From the NCBI RefSeq assembly GCF_036840915.1, contig NZ_CP085725.1:2170001-2234000 (forward strand): DNA of 64,000 bases. Reading direction: 5' to 3'. The notes under the pieces were generated by a model, which saw nothing but the letters and a program-made list of their open reading frames with translations, was not told where the DNA came from and did no database searches. Below are positions 30,383 through 38,914 of this stretch, piece by piece. How positions within the stretch are numbered: position 1 is the first letter of the stretch; each line of letters begins with the position of its first letter. Source of the DNA: Flavobacterium hankyongi. GTDB lineage: Bacteria > Bacteroidota > Bacteroidia > Flavobacteriales > Flavobacteriaceae. A program made the translations under genes and the position numbers.

Positions 30383-33300
30383 ATGACGTTAGTGATAACG
30401 TGGATAGGTTCTTCGCAAGTAAATCCCATCGATGATCTAAAAACAACTCCTAATGGGTATTTTGACACTGTGTTAGATCGTTTTGGGAAACAATATCTCA
30501 TAAAAGATTTAGAAGCTGGCAAAAATGCGATTACAAATGATGGCTTTAGTAAAACTACTAGTATAAGCTGTGATTCTGGAATTTTCCAATTATACTTTGA
30601 AACAGGATCTGGTATGGAAAATACTGCTGATGCTTCAAATAATGCACGTCGTGATGTTGTTTGTCGTGTTTTTCAGGATTTATCAAACTTTATTAACACC
30701 CCTTTAAAGAATACAAACACTAAAGTTAAAATTTGGATTAGAAATGCTGCAAATACTGATATGCCAAGCAATGCTTTAGGAATGGCAACTTCATTTTATG
30801 TTGCTCCTAATAATGCTGCTGCTAATTTTGGAGGTATTATCGACGGAGAAATTTACAAAACCATTCAAGGAGGGAAAGACTCTTATATAAACACAGCAGC
30901 TCCATTAATTAACTCCTCAGGTATTTATTATCACGGGATGGTGGTTTTGAATTTTAACAATATTAATTGGAATACTGATTTGGAGACTAATGCTGGAAAA
31001 GGACAATATGATTTATACAGCGTAGTTTTACATGAAGTAACTCATGCATTAGGATTTAATAGTTTACTAAAGCCAGACGGAACATCTGCTCTAGGAAGTG
31101 GTTACCAATACTACTCACGTTATGATTCTTTCTTGAAAAACAATGCGAACACACAGTTTTTATTAACCAATACTGGTGCATGTTCGTCTATGTACAATTA
31201 CAATTTTAATAGTGCTTTAGCAACTAGCATATTACAACCTAACACTTCTAATTGTGTTGCGAATACAACAACTTGCTCCAATGCATTAAAATTTGTTGGT
31301 TCAACAACAGTTCCAATTTATACGCCCAACTGTTTTGAACAAGGAAGTAGCTATAGTCATTTTGAAGACATGTGTATTGCCTCTCCAAATACCGGTAACG
31401 ACACTTACTTCGTAATGAGTAATGCTACTAAAACCAATAGTACTAAACGTTTTTTAAAACCTGAAGAACGTAGTTCGCTACTTGACATTGGCTACAGCTT
31501 AAATACCATTTATGGCGATTTTGATGTTTTTGGTAGCTTTAAAGATTATGGAGGAGCATCTGTAACCGGTCTTGATATAGAAGGTATTAACGATGGAATC
31601 ACAAGTTTATCTGCATATGCCTTTATTGGAAATACTGGAAGTAATATATCAATTTCTGGAATTTTAGCAAACGATTACAATGCAGTTTCTTTCGAATGTG
31701 TACAGGATGTATTTGACAATACCGCAACTATATCTGTAACTTCAGGAACAATAAACTTCAGTAGTACTGTTCCTGGATTACACTTATTACGATACGTCCC
31801 TTTAAATACTGCCGGGAAAAAAGGAAATATTACCTATATATATGTGTATGTAAATCAACCAAATTCTTGTGGTGTTCCTAATGCTTGTGATTTAGTCATT
31901 AATGGAGATTTTGAACAACACAATGGATTACCAACAAGTTCAAGTAAATTAAATGGTATTGTTTGTGGCTGGAATGCAATTCATACACAACAAAGCAGTG
32001 AGTATTATCATTCTGCATCCACTTTAAATCTTCCAAATTTGAAAGTCCCATGTAATGGTAATGGATTTGAGACAGACAATCATAATCAAAATGCATATGT
32101 AGGAATGTTTATAGCAAATAATGGAGGATATCCTTTCAATGAAAGCATAAGAACAAAATTAAATCAACCTCTTCAACAAAACACAAGCTATCAATTGAGT
32201 TTTGATATTTCCTTAACGGAAAAATTTAGTGGAACAGCTAATAAATGTCAAGCCTATTTGAGTAAAGATTTAATAATCCCTTCAGGTTATTCATATATGC
32301 CAATTACTAATCCTAATATGCTTTTTACATCTTCAAACTATAATACAACAACAAACGGTTGGGAACATGTAGTTTTTAATTTTACTACTGACAATATAGC
32401 TGGAGAACAATATTTATATATAGGCGGGGGCTTAAGTGGAATTATTCCTGATTCATTTATAACTCCAACCTCAGTTCATAATGGACAATGTAATGTTGAT
32501 TATTTTGGATGGGCTGCTCCATATTATTACCTAGACAATGTCAGCCTTATCCCTTTAAACGGGGCTAATTTCGATTTACCAGCAACTATTTGTAACACGG
32601 TAACTATTCCTAATCTTACAAATTATTTAACAGCAACACCTACAAATGGAATTTTCACAGGAAATGGCATTATAAATACAAATGGTGTCTATTCATTTAA
32701 TGCTACAACAGCAGGAGTTGGAACTCATACAATTACCTACACTTACACAAATAGTTCTGGATGTTCAGTTTCTATTTCTGATTCGATACAAGTTGTAAAC
32801 ACCAACACAGTTGTACCTACTTTTGCCCAAATAGGCCCTATATGTGCTGGTTCAGCTACACAGCCGTTACCTACAACTTCAACGAATTTTATTACAGGAA
32901 GTTGGTCACAACAAAATTTAAACACTAATGCCACTACAACTTACACATTTACTCCCAATAGTGGACAATGCGCAAGTAGCACATTAACAACAATGACTGT
33001 TACAGTATTATCTGCTACTGATCCTAATTGTATTAATCAAACCAGTTGTAATTGTTTAAACACAATTATCTACACTGTTCATCCACAACTTGACAATGTG
33101 TTTCTTATAAAGCTTACTAACAGTAATTCTATTTGTACGTCACTTACAATAAGAAATACTTGGACAATTGGTAACGGTAGTCCTTTTACAACAAATGGAT
33201 ATACTACAGTAGGTTATACAGCAACTGGGGAATTACCTTTTACTGTAACAACAGAAGCATTGGACGCTAATGGAAATGTATTATGCGCTAGAACTTATAC

Positions 33301-33607
33301 TTATGGTGGTGGAAGTTCGTCATCAAAAAATAATACTTTAAATTTAGATAACAAATTATCGAATGATACAGATATCAACATTTATCCAAACCCATCAAAC
33401 GGATTGTTCGCTATTCAAATAAATCAATTTAAAGGAGTTGCAAACCTTGAGGTTGTTGATTTGAATGGTCGTGTTGTATATTCTCAGAAAGATGTTGATT
33501 TCAGTACTGAGAAATCAGTTAACTTAAGTGAGCTTCAAGCGGGTATTTACATTGTAAAAATCAAAGGCACTGTACTAAACTTAACCAAGAAAATTATCAT
33601 CAACTAA
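30383..33607 (+). CDS. secreted zinc metalloprotease-like protein with T9SS type A sorting domain (start disrupted by an A9 tract)
   Basis: The ORF from 30383 encodes 1074 residues. HEVTHALGFNS at residues 217-227 is a HExxHxxGF zinc motif in an all-beta context, and a Cys-rich region follows. From about 500 comes a carbohydrate-binding-like segment (ACDLVINGDFEQHNG), then Thr/Asn-rich repeats with HYR/Ig-like features, and a T9SS type A domain (IYPNPSNGLFAIQINQF, ending NLTKKIIIN). Read from 30383, the N-terminus MTLVITWIGSSQVN is a signal peptide lacking its basic start. The upstream ATG at 30364 supplies it, but out of frame by one base. It may be phase-variable, slippage-dependent, a pseudogene, or a sequencing error. 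Protease family uncertain. Confidence 0.75.
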   Translation: MTLVITWIGSSQVNPIDDLKTTPNGYFDTVLDRFGKQYLIKDLEAGKNAITNDGFSKTTSISCDSGIFQLYFETGSGMENTADASNNARRDVVCRVFQDLSNFINTPLKNTNTKVKIWIRNAANTDMPSNALGMATSFYVAPNNAAANFGGIIDGEIYKTIQGGKDSYINTAAPLINSSGIYYHGMVVLNFNNINWNTDLETNAGKGQYDLYSVVLHEVTHALGFNSLLKPDGTSALGSGYQYYSRYDSFLKNNANTQFLLTNTGACSSMYNYNFNSALATSILQPNTSNCVANTTTCSNALKFVGSTTVPIYTPNCFEQGSSYSHFEDMCIASPNTGNDTYFVMSNATKTNSTKRFLKPEERSSLLDIGYSLNTIYGDFDVFGSFKDYGGASVTGLDIEGINDGITSLSAYAFIGNTGSNISISGILANDYNAVSFECVQDVFDNTATISVTSGTINFSSTVPGLHLLRYVPLNTAGKKGNITYIYVYVNQPNSCGVPNACDLVINGDFEQHNGLPTSSSKLNGIVCGWNAIHTQQSSEYYHSASTLNLPNLKVPCNGNGFETDNHNQNAYVGMFIANNGGYPFNESIRTKLNQPLQQNTSYQLSFDISLTEKFSGTANKCQAYLSKDLIIPSGYSYMPITNPNMLFTSSNYNTTTNGWEHVVFNFTTDNIAGEQYLYIGGGLSGIIPDSFITPTSVHNGQCNVDYFGWAAPYYYLDNVSLIPLNGANFDLPATICNTVTIPNLTNYLTATPTNGIFTGNGIINTNGVYSFNATTAGVGTHTITYTYTNSSGCSVSISDSIQVVNTNTVVPTFAQIGPICAGSATQPLPTTSTNFITGSWSQQNLNTNATTTYTFTPNSGQCASSTLTTMTVTVLSATDPNCINQTSCNCLNTIIYTVHPQLDNVFLIKLTNSNSICTSLTIRNTWTIGNGSPFTTNGYTTVGYTATGELPFTVTTEALDANGNVLCARTYTYGGGSSSSKNNTLNLDNKLSNDTDINIYPNPSNGLFAIQINQFKGVANLEVVDLNGRVVYSQKDVDFSTEKSVNLSELQAGIYIVKIKGTVLNLTKKIIIN

Positions 33608-33627
33608 TCAAAAAATTGGTATCCAAT

Positions 33628-33654
33628 AAAAAAGCGCTCACTTGAGCGCTTTTT
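33628..33654. terminator. bidirectional intrinsic terminator
   Basis: AAAAAAGCGCTC, loop ACTT, GAGCGCTTTTT. It separates the protease gene from the convergent dxs gene and shares its stem sequence with the terminator at 30070-30097. Confidence 0.9.
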
Positions 33655-33657
33655 GTT

Positions 33658-35433
33658 TTATATCATATTCTGCAAAACCGTAATTAGAGATAGAACATCT
33701 AAACCAGAATACTTGTGAAGCTCATTAACTGTTCCTTGTTCAATGAATTCATCAGGTACACCTAATTTCTTAATATTAATATCATATTTATTTTCCATAA
33801 AGAAAGAACTCACCAAACTACCGAATCCTCCATTAACGCCCCCTTCTTCAACAGTAATAATCTTTTTAAACTTACTACCTATGTTATTTAAAAGAGCTAC
33901 ATCTAATGGCTTAACAAAAGGAAAATGATAATGTGCTGGTTTTGAACTATCAGACACCCTTTTTATTGCTTCAGCAACATTATTACCAATCGTTCCAGTC
34001 GAAATAATAGCCACTTCACTTCCTTCTTTTAAACAATATCCCTTCCCAATCCCAACCTTTTCAAAAGGCAATTTCCATTCATCTTTAATAAACCCTCTTC
34101 CTCGTGGATAGCGGATAGCGATTGGGTGATTTAAACCTAATTGAGCTGTGTACATTATATTGCGAAGTTCAATTTCGTTTAATGGTGCATAAAGAATCAT
34201 GTTTGGTATACAACTTAAATAAGCCAAATCGAAAACACCATGATGTGTGGCACCATCTTCACCAACAAATCCAGCTCTGTCTAAACAAAATATAACTGGT
34301 AAGTTTTGTAACGCTACATCATGAATAACTTGATCGTAAGCTCTTTGCAAAAAAGTAGAATAGACATTACAAAAAACTGTCATGCCTTGCGTTGCCATTC
34401 CTGCAGAAAAAGTTACAGCATGCTGTTCAGCTATACCCACATCAAATGCTCTTTGTGGGAACTTCTCCATCATGTATTTCATAGAAGAACCTGAAGGCAT
34501 TGCCGGCGTTACACCTATGATTTTATCATTTTGTTCCGCTAATTCAACTAAAGTATGTCCGAAAATATCTTGAAATTTTTGCGGAAGATTTTCTTCTTCT
34601 TTTGGATAAATCTTACCTGTCTCTGGGTCGAATTTTCCAGGAGCATGATATTTTACCTGATTCTCCTCAGCCAATTGTAAACCTTTTCCTTTTGTAGTTA
34701 TCACATGTAGGAATTTAGGCCCTTTTACGCTTTTTAATCTACTCAATTCAGAAATTAAGGATTCTAAATTGTGACCATCAATTGGTCCAGAATAATTAAA
34801 ATTCAAAGCTCTAAAAATATTATTTTCTTCGTGAACTTCTCCTTCTTTAAATGAAGCAAGATATTCCTTTAACGCACCAACACTTGGATCAATTCCAATA
34901 GCATTATCATTCAAAATGATTAATAAATTAGCATCAGTAACACCAGCGTGATTTAAGGCTTCAAAAGCCATACCTGAAGCTATCGAAGCGTCGCCAATAA
35001 CCGCTATATGTTGTTTTTCTTTTTCATTTTTAATATTAGAAGCCAAAGCCATTCCTAATGCAGCCGAAATAGATGTAGAGGAATGCCCAACACCAAAAGT
35101 ATCATATACACTTTCACTTCTCTTAGGAAATCCAGAAATACCGTTTAAATCTCTATTAGTATGAAAAACATCTCTTCTGCCTGTCAAAATCTTATGTCCG
35201 TAGGCTTGATGTCCCACATCCCAAACTAACAAATCATTTGGCGTATCAAAAACATAATGTAAAGCAATCGTAAGTTCGATTACACCTAAACTTGCTCCTA
35301 AATGCCCTTCTTTTTGAGAAATAATTTGAATTATAAAATCTCTAAGTTCTCTTGCTAGAGTTGGTAATTCTGACTGTTTCAACTTCTTCAAATCAGCCGA
35401 AGAATTAATATTTTGTAGGAGATTGCTTGACAT
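33658..35433 (-). CDS. dxs: 1-deoxy-D-xylulose-5-phosphate synthase
   Basis: The first enzyme of the MEP isoprenoid pathway, a thiamine-diphosphate enzyme joining pyruvate and glyceraldehyde 3-phosphate. The 591-residue protein has the ThDP motif GDASIASGMAFEALNHAGV with downstream NDN, the N-terminal HLGASLGVIELTIALHYVF and DVGHQAYGHKILTGR, and the transketolase central and C-terminal domains (AEQHAVTFSAGMA, HHGVFDLAYLSCIPNM, VTVEEG-like segment). A 22-codon upstream extension is rejected: it contains a TACATTTG promoter element (35445-35438) just before the ATG at 35433, suggesting a leaderless message. Confidence 0.95.
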   Translation of the reverse strand: MSSNLLQNINSSADLKKLKQSELPTLARELRDFIIQIISQKEGHLGASLGVIELTIALHYVFDTPNDLLVWDVGHQAYGHKILTGRRDVFHTNRDLNGISGFPKRSESVYDTFGVGHSSTSISAALGMALASNIKNEKEKQHIAVIGDASIASGMAFEALNHAGVTDANLLIILNDNAIGIDPSVGALKEYLASFKEGEVHEENNIFRALNFNYSGPIDGHNLESLISELSRLKSVKGPKFLHVITTKGKGLQLAEENQVKYHAPGKFDPETGKIYPKEEENLPQKFQDIFGHTLVELAEQNDKIIGVTPAMPSGSSMKYMMEKFPQRAFDVGIAEQHAVTFSAGMATQGMTVFCNVYSTFLQRAYDQVIHDVALQNLPVIFCLDRAGFVGEDGATHHGVFDLAYLSCIPNMILYAPLNEIELRNIMYTAQLGLNHPIAIRYPRGRGFIKDEWKLPFEKVGIGKGYCLKEGSEVAIISTGTIGNNVAEAIKRVSDSSKPAHYHFPFVKPLDVALLNNIGSKFKKIITVEEGGVNGGFGSLVSSFFMENKYDINIKKLGVPDEFIEQGTVNELHKYSGLDVLSLITVLQNMI

Positions 35434-35437
35434 ACTA

Positions 35438-35469
35438 CAAATGTACAATATGAATTCGCCACTAACAAG
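35438..35469 (-). promoter_or_regulatory. predicted dxs promoter, leaderless
   Basis: On the minus strand CTTG (35469-35466), 20-nt spacer, TACATTTG (35445-35438), an exact -7 match. The 3' end of the -7 element is only 4 nt before the ATG at 35433, so transcription should start at or next to the start codon. Confidence 0.5.
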
Positions 35470-35565
35470 TTGTTTGTTGCAAACAAACATCAATAACAAA
35501 AAAGCGATACATATGTTACCTCTAAAAAATAAAATATAAACATATGAAATCGTATTTTTGTTTCT

Positions 35566-36006
35566 ATGAAAAATATTTTCACAGACGAGTATTTTATGAA
35601 AAAAGCTTTACAGGAAGCCGAAATTGCCTTTGACAGAGGCGAAATTCCTGTGGGCGCAATAATTGTTATAGACAACAGAGTCATTGCAAGAAGCCACAAT
35701 CTAACCGAAATGCTTAACGATGTAACTGCACATGCTGAGATGCAAGCCATTACGGCTTCAGCTAATTTTTTAGGAGGCAAATACTTAAAAGGTTGCACAC
35801 TTTATGTAACACTTGAGCCTTGCCAAATGTGCGCTGGAGCATTATACTGGAGCCAAATTTCAAAAATTGTATACGGTGCTTCTGATGAGCATAGAGGTTA
35901 CCGTATTATGGGTGGAAAACTTCATCCTAAAACAGAAGTTATATCAGGAGTTATGAAAAACGAATGCTCCTCTCTTATGAAAGAGTTTTTTAAACAAAGA
36001 AGATAG
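35566..36006 (+). CDS. tadA: tRNA adenosine(34) deaminase
   Basis: Deaminates the wobble adenosine of tRNA-Arg(ACG) to inosine. The 146-residue enzyme has catalytic HAEMQAI (His-x-Glu) and zinc-binding PCQMCAGALYWSQI, with the upstream FDRGEIPVGAIIV and the TadA-type C-terminus ECSSLMKEFFKQRR. An exact -7 element TATTTTTG (35553-35560) ends 5 nt before the ATG, so this message also appears leaderless. It is divergent from dxs. Confidence 0.94.
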   Translation: MKNIFTDEYFMKKALQEAEIAFDRGEIPVGAIIVIDNRVIARSHNLTEMLNDVTAHAEMQAITASANFLGGKYLKGCTLYVTLEPCQMCAGALYWSQISKIVYGASDEHRGYRIMGGKLHPKTEVISGVMKNECSSLMKEFFKQRR

Positions 36007-36062
36007 CTAAGAAACTTTTTATTTTACGCTCTCTGTTGCCTTAAAATCAAAAAATATCTAAA

Positions 36063-36091
36063 AAATAAAAAACCACGCCTAATGGCGTGGT
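36063..36091 (-). terminator. intrinsic terminator of the cold shock gene
   Basis: On the minus strand ACCACGCC (36091-36084), loop ATTA, GGCGTGGT (36079-36072), then a T-rich run down to 36063. It lies about 35 bp beyond the cold shock stop codon and may also help end tadA transcription from the other side. Confidence 0.8.
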
Positions 36092-36125
36092 ATAACTTCA
36101 TTCTGGTAATCAAAAATAATATATA

Positions 36126-36323
36126 TTATTCGATAACTACTACGTTAGTAGCTACTTTACCTTTACGACCGTCTTCTTCAGTGTATGAAACTTTTTGACC
36201 TTCTTTAAGTTCTTTACCGTTTGTACCAGTAACGTGAACGAAAATATCAGCTCCTGTTTCATCATCAGTAATAAATCCAAAACCTTTAGATTCAACGAAA
36301 AATTTAACTTTTCCTGTGCGCAT
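36126..36323 (-). CDS. cold shock domain protein (CspA family)
   Basis: A 65-residue single cold-shock domain that binds single-stranded RNA and DNA. RNP1 KGFGFI and RNP2 DIFVHV are both intact, and the C-terminus GRKGKVATNVVVIE is normal. An exact -7 promoter element TATCTTTG lies at 36359-36352 on the minus strand, giving a short leader of roughly 24 nt, much shorter than the long thermosensing leader of E. coli cspA. The 124-bp upstream gap to aspS shows no other clear element. Confidence 0.95.
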   Translation of the reverse strand: MRTGKVKFFVESKGFGFITDDETGADIFVHVTGTNGKELKEGQKVSYTEEDGRKGKVATNVVVIE

Positions 36324-36447
36324 TCTTTGAAATAATAAATTAATAATAAATCAAAGATATACTTTTTATTGAAACAAAAAAGTTTTGCTAAATTTATTTT
36401 ATAAAAAAATGTTAAATTCTTACAAAACGCAACTAAAATCTAATTAT

Positions 36448-38199
36448 TTATTTAAGGTTCAGCTTAATAAATAATTCATCCAGTTGTTTGTCATCGATAA
36501 CTGAAGGAGCATCAATCATCACATCACGCCCAGAATTGTTTTTAGGGAAAGCAATAAAATCACGGATAGTTTCCTGACCTCCAAGAATAGCCACCAAACG
36601 ATCTAATCCAAAAGCCAAACCACCGTGTGGCGGAGCACCATATTGGAAGGCATTCATTAAGAATCCAAATTGATTTTCAGCTTCTTCTTTTGTGAATCCT
36701 AACAATTCAAACATTCTTGCTTGAAGGCCTTTATCATGAATACGTATTGAACCACCACCAATTTCGTTACCATTAAGAACCATATCATAAGCATTTGCTC
36801 TTATTTTTCCCGGTTCAGTAGAAATTAAATGAATATCTTCTGGTTTTGGAGAAGTAAATGGGTGATGCATTGCATGATATCTTCCACTTTCTTCATCCCA
36901 TTCCAATAAAGGAAAATCTACTACCCAAAGAGGCGCAAATTCATCTGGTTTACGCAAACCTAAACGAGTTGCAACTTCCATACGAAGCGCACTTAATTGG
37001 CCTCGAGTTTTATTGGCTGGACCTGATAAAACAAAAATAATATCTCCTTGTTTAGCACCAGTAGCTTCAGCCCATTTTTTCAAATCTTCCTGATCATAGA
37101 ATTTATCTACAGACGATTTTAAGCTCCCGTCAGCTTCATATTTACAGTATACCATTCCTGAAGCACCAACTTGAGGGCGCTTTACCCAGTCAATTAATGC
37201 ATCAATTTCTTTACGGGTATAAGAAGCTCCATCTGGAACTGCAATACCTACCACTAATTCGGCAGTATTAAAAACACCAAAATCTTTATGTTTTGCTACA
37301 GTATTCAACTCACCAAATTCCATCCCAAAACGGATATCTGGTTTGTCATTACCATAAGTTTTCATTGCATAATCGTAAGTGATTCTTGGAAACTTATCTA
37401 CTTCAACTCCTTTTATTTCTTTTAACAAATGACGTGTTAAGCTTTCAAACATATTTAAAATATCTTCTTGCTCAACAAAAGCCATTTCACAGTCTATTTG
37501 AGTAAATTCAGGCTGACGGTCTGCACGCAAATCCTCATCACGGAAACATTTTACAATCTGGAAATATTTATCCATTCCTCCCACCATCAACAATTGCTTG
37601 AATGTTTGAGGTGATTGTGGTAAAGCATAAAATTGTCCTGGATTCATACGTGAAGGCACAACAAAATCACGAGCTCCTTCTGGAGTTGATTTTATTAAAT
37701 ATGGAGTCTCAACCTCACAAAACCCTTCTTTTGAAAGGAAATTTCTAACTTCCATTGCTACTTTATGACGGAATAACAAACTATTCTTTACAGGGTTACG
37801 GCGAATATCTAAGTAACGATATTTCATACGCAACTCTTCTCCTCCATCTGTTTCATCTTCAATTGTAAAAGGAGGTATTATGGCATTATTTAATACTGTT
37901 AATTCTGATACCAAAATTTCGATATCACCAGTAGCCATGTTTGGATTTTTAGATTCGCGCTCAATAACCGTTCCTTTAACCTGAATAACAAATTCACGTC
38001 CTAAAGTTTTTGCCATTTCAAAAACTGTCTTATCTGTACGGTTTTCATCAAAAATTAATTGGGTAATTCCATAACGATCACGTAAATCAACCCAAACCAT
38101 AAAACCTTTATCACGTGATTTTTGTACCCATCCGGCAAGGGTAACTTCTGTATTGATATGCGAAGCATTTAATTCTCCACAAGTATGACTTCTGTACAT
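36448..38199 (-). CDS. aspS: aspartyl-tRNA synthetase
   Basis: Charges tRNA-Asp (class IIb synthetase). The 583-residue protein has an N-terminal OB-fold ([31 protein letters not shown]), motif 2 [23 protein letters not shown], the bacterial GAD insertion domain (about 290-420) and motif 3 [15 protein letters not shown]. The bacterial-length protein is of the discriminating type unless shown otherwise. The start [10 protein letters not shown] at 38199 is preferred to an in-frame ATG 21 nt upstream, as it matches the family N-terminus. A TAAATTTG -7 element lies at 38225-38218. Confidence 0.97.
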   Translation of the reverse strand: MYRSHTCGELNASHINTEVTLAGWVQKSRDKGFMVWVDLRDRYGITQLIFDENRTDKTVFEMAKTLGREFVIQVKGTVIERESKNPNMATGDIEILVSELTVLNNAIIPPFTIEDETDGGEELRMKYRYLDIRRNPVKNSLLFRHKVAMEVRNFLSKEGFCEVETPYLIKSTPEGARDFVVPSRMNPGQFYALPQSPQTFKQLLMVGGMDKYFQIVKCFRDEDLRADRQPEFTQIDCEMAFVEQEDILNMFESLTRHLLKEIKGVEVDKFPRITYDYAMKTYGNDKPDIRFGMEFGELNTVAKHKDFGVFNTAELVVGIAVPDGASYTRKEIDALIDWVKRPQVGASGMVYCKYEADGSLKSSVDKFYDQEDLKKWAEATGAKQGDIIFVLSGPANKTRGQLSALRMEVATRLGLRKPDEFAPLWVVDFPLLEWDEESGRYHAMHHPFTSPKPEDIHLISTEPGKIRANAYDMVLNGNEIGGGSIRIHDKGLQARMFELLGFTKEEAENQFGFLMNAFQYGAPPHGGLAFGLDRLVAILGGQETIRDFIAFPKNNSGRDVMIDAPSVIDDKQLDELFIKLNLK

Positions 38200-38333
38200 T
38201 ATATAAAAATTTGAGTGCAAATTTAACCAATTTAGGACAAGTTAAAAGCTACATAAAACAATTATTTACTTTCCTGAAAAAGAATTCCAATGTTAAGTTT
38301 TCATCTAATGTTACCAAATTGTTAAGTAAAAGT

Positions 38334-38364
38334 TTTTTTAATGTAAATATTTTTTATAGCTTTG
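38334..38364 (+). promoter_or_regulatory. predicted promoter of the MORN-repeat gene
   Basis: TTTT (38334-38337), 19-nt spacer, TAGCTTTG (38357-38364). The -7 element is an exact match and the -33 element has one mismatch. Confidence 0.6.
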
Positions 38365-38401
38365 ATATATAAATGATTGTAAAATCTTAAAACCCAAAGC
38401 T

Positions 38402-38749
38402 ATGAAAAAGATTATTACACTATGCGCATTAGTTTTCTCAGGTATTGTAATGGCTCAAAATATCGAACCTAAATATGAAATAGAAGGAAACCTAGTTAAA
38501 GCCACTTACTACAATGATAATGGAACCGTTAAACAAGAAGGTTTTTACAAAGATGGAAAAGTTCACGGAAAATGGGTTTCATTTGACGAAAAAGGAGTGA
38601 AAATTGCAATGGGTGAATATAAAAACGGAGAAAAAACTGGAAAATGGTTTTTTTGGGACAAAAACACTCTTAACGAGGTCGACTATAATGACAGCCGTGT
38701 TGCTGAAGCAAAAAAATGGTCACAAGGCACATTAGTTCACAGAAACTAA
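38402..38749 (+). CDS. secreted MORN-repeat (YwqK-like) protein
   Basis: A 115-residue protein with a signal peptide (MKKIITLCALVFSGIVMAQ) and about three MORN/YwqK-type repeats: GTVKQEGFYKDGKVHGKWVSFD, GVKIAMGEYKNGEKTGKWFFWD, and a third degenerate copy. Similar proteins are labelled toxin-antitoxin YwqK family antitoxin in databases, but there is no toxin partner adjacent and the label says little about function. Likely periplasmic. It is the last gene before the tRNA-associated island. Confidence 0.85.
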   Translation: MKKIITLCALVFSGIVMAQNIEPKYEIEGNLVKATYYNDNGTVKQEGFYKDGKVHGKWVSFDEKGVKIAMGEYKNGEKTGKWFFWDKNTLNEVDYNDSRVAEAKKWSQGTLVHRN

Positions 38750-38774
38750 ACATCAACCATATCTTACTTATATA

Positions 38775-38801
38775 AAAATCCTTTCAAATTGAAAGGATTT
38801 T
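38775..38801. terminator. intrinsic terminator of the MORN-repeat gene
   Basis: AAAATCCTTTC, loop AAATT, GAAAGGATTTT, followed by TTTG and more T. Confidence 0.9.
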
Positions 38802-38813
38802 TTGTTTTTAAAC

Positions 38814-38873
38814 AATAAAAAAAGCCCAATCTTTCGATTGAGCTTAGTGCGGGTGATAGGACTCGAACCTACA
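38814..38873 (-). repeat. left direct repeat: displaced 3' fragment of tRNA-Leu with terminator (att-like)
   Basis: Identical over 60 bp to 50524-50583. It contains the T-arm and 3' acceptor strand of tRNA-Leu (38848-38873) and the terminator hairpin 38824-38843, but no 5' half, anticodon arm or promoter, so it cannot make a tRNA. Identity stops abruptly at 38873. It now supplies the terminator for the large type B gene, whose stop is only 41 bp away. Confidence 0.85.
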
Positions 38874-38914
38874 ACATACGATACATCTTCTTAAAGGCAT
38901 TATTTCATAGACAT

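Noticed and set aside
33658..35499. Longer Dxs with a 22-codon N-terminal extension
   Set aside because: The extension spans the predicted promoter and is not part of the family N-terminus.
38402..38749. Toxin-antitoxin module suggested by the YwqK family name
   Set aside because: The protein is a secreted MORN-repeat protein with no adjacent toxin gene.
38848..38873. A second tRNA-Leu gene
   Set aside because: Only the T-arm and 3' acceptor strand are present; the 5' half, anticodon arm and promoter are missing. Treated as an att-like fragment.
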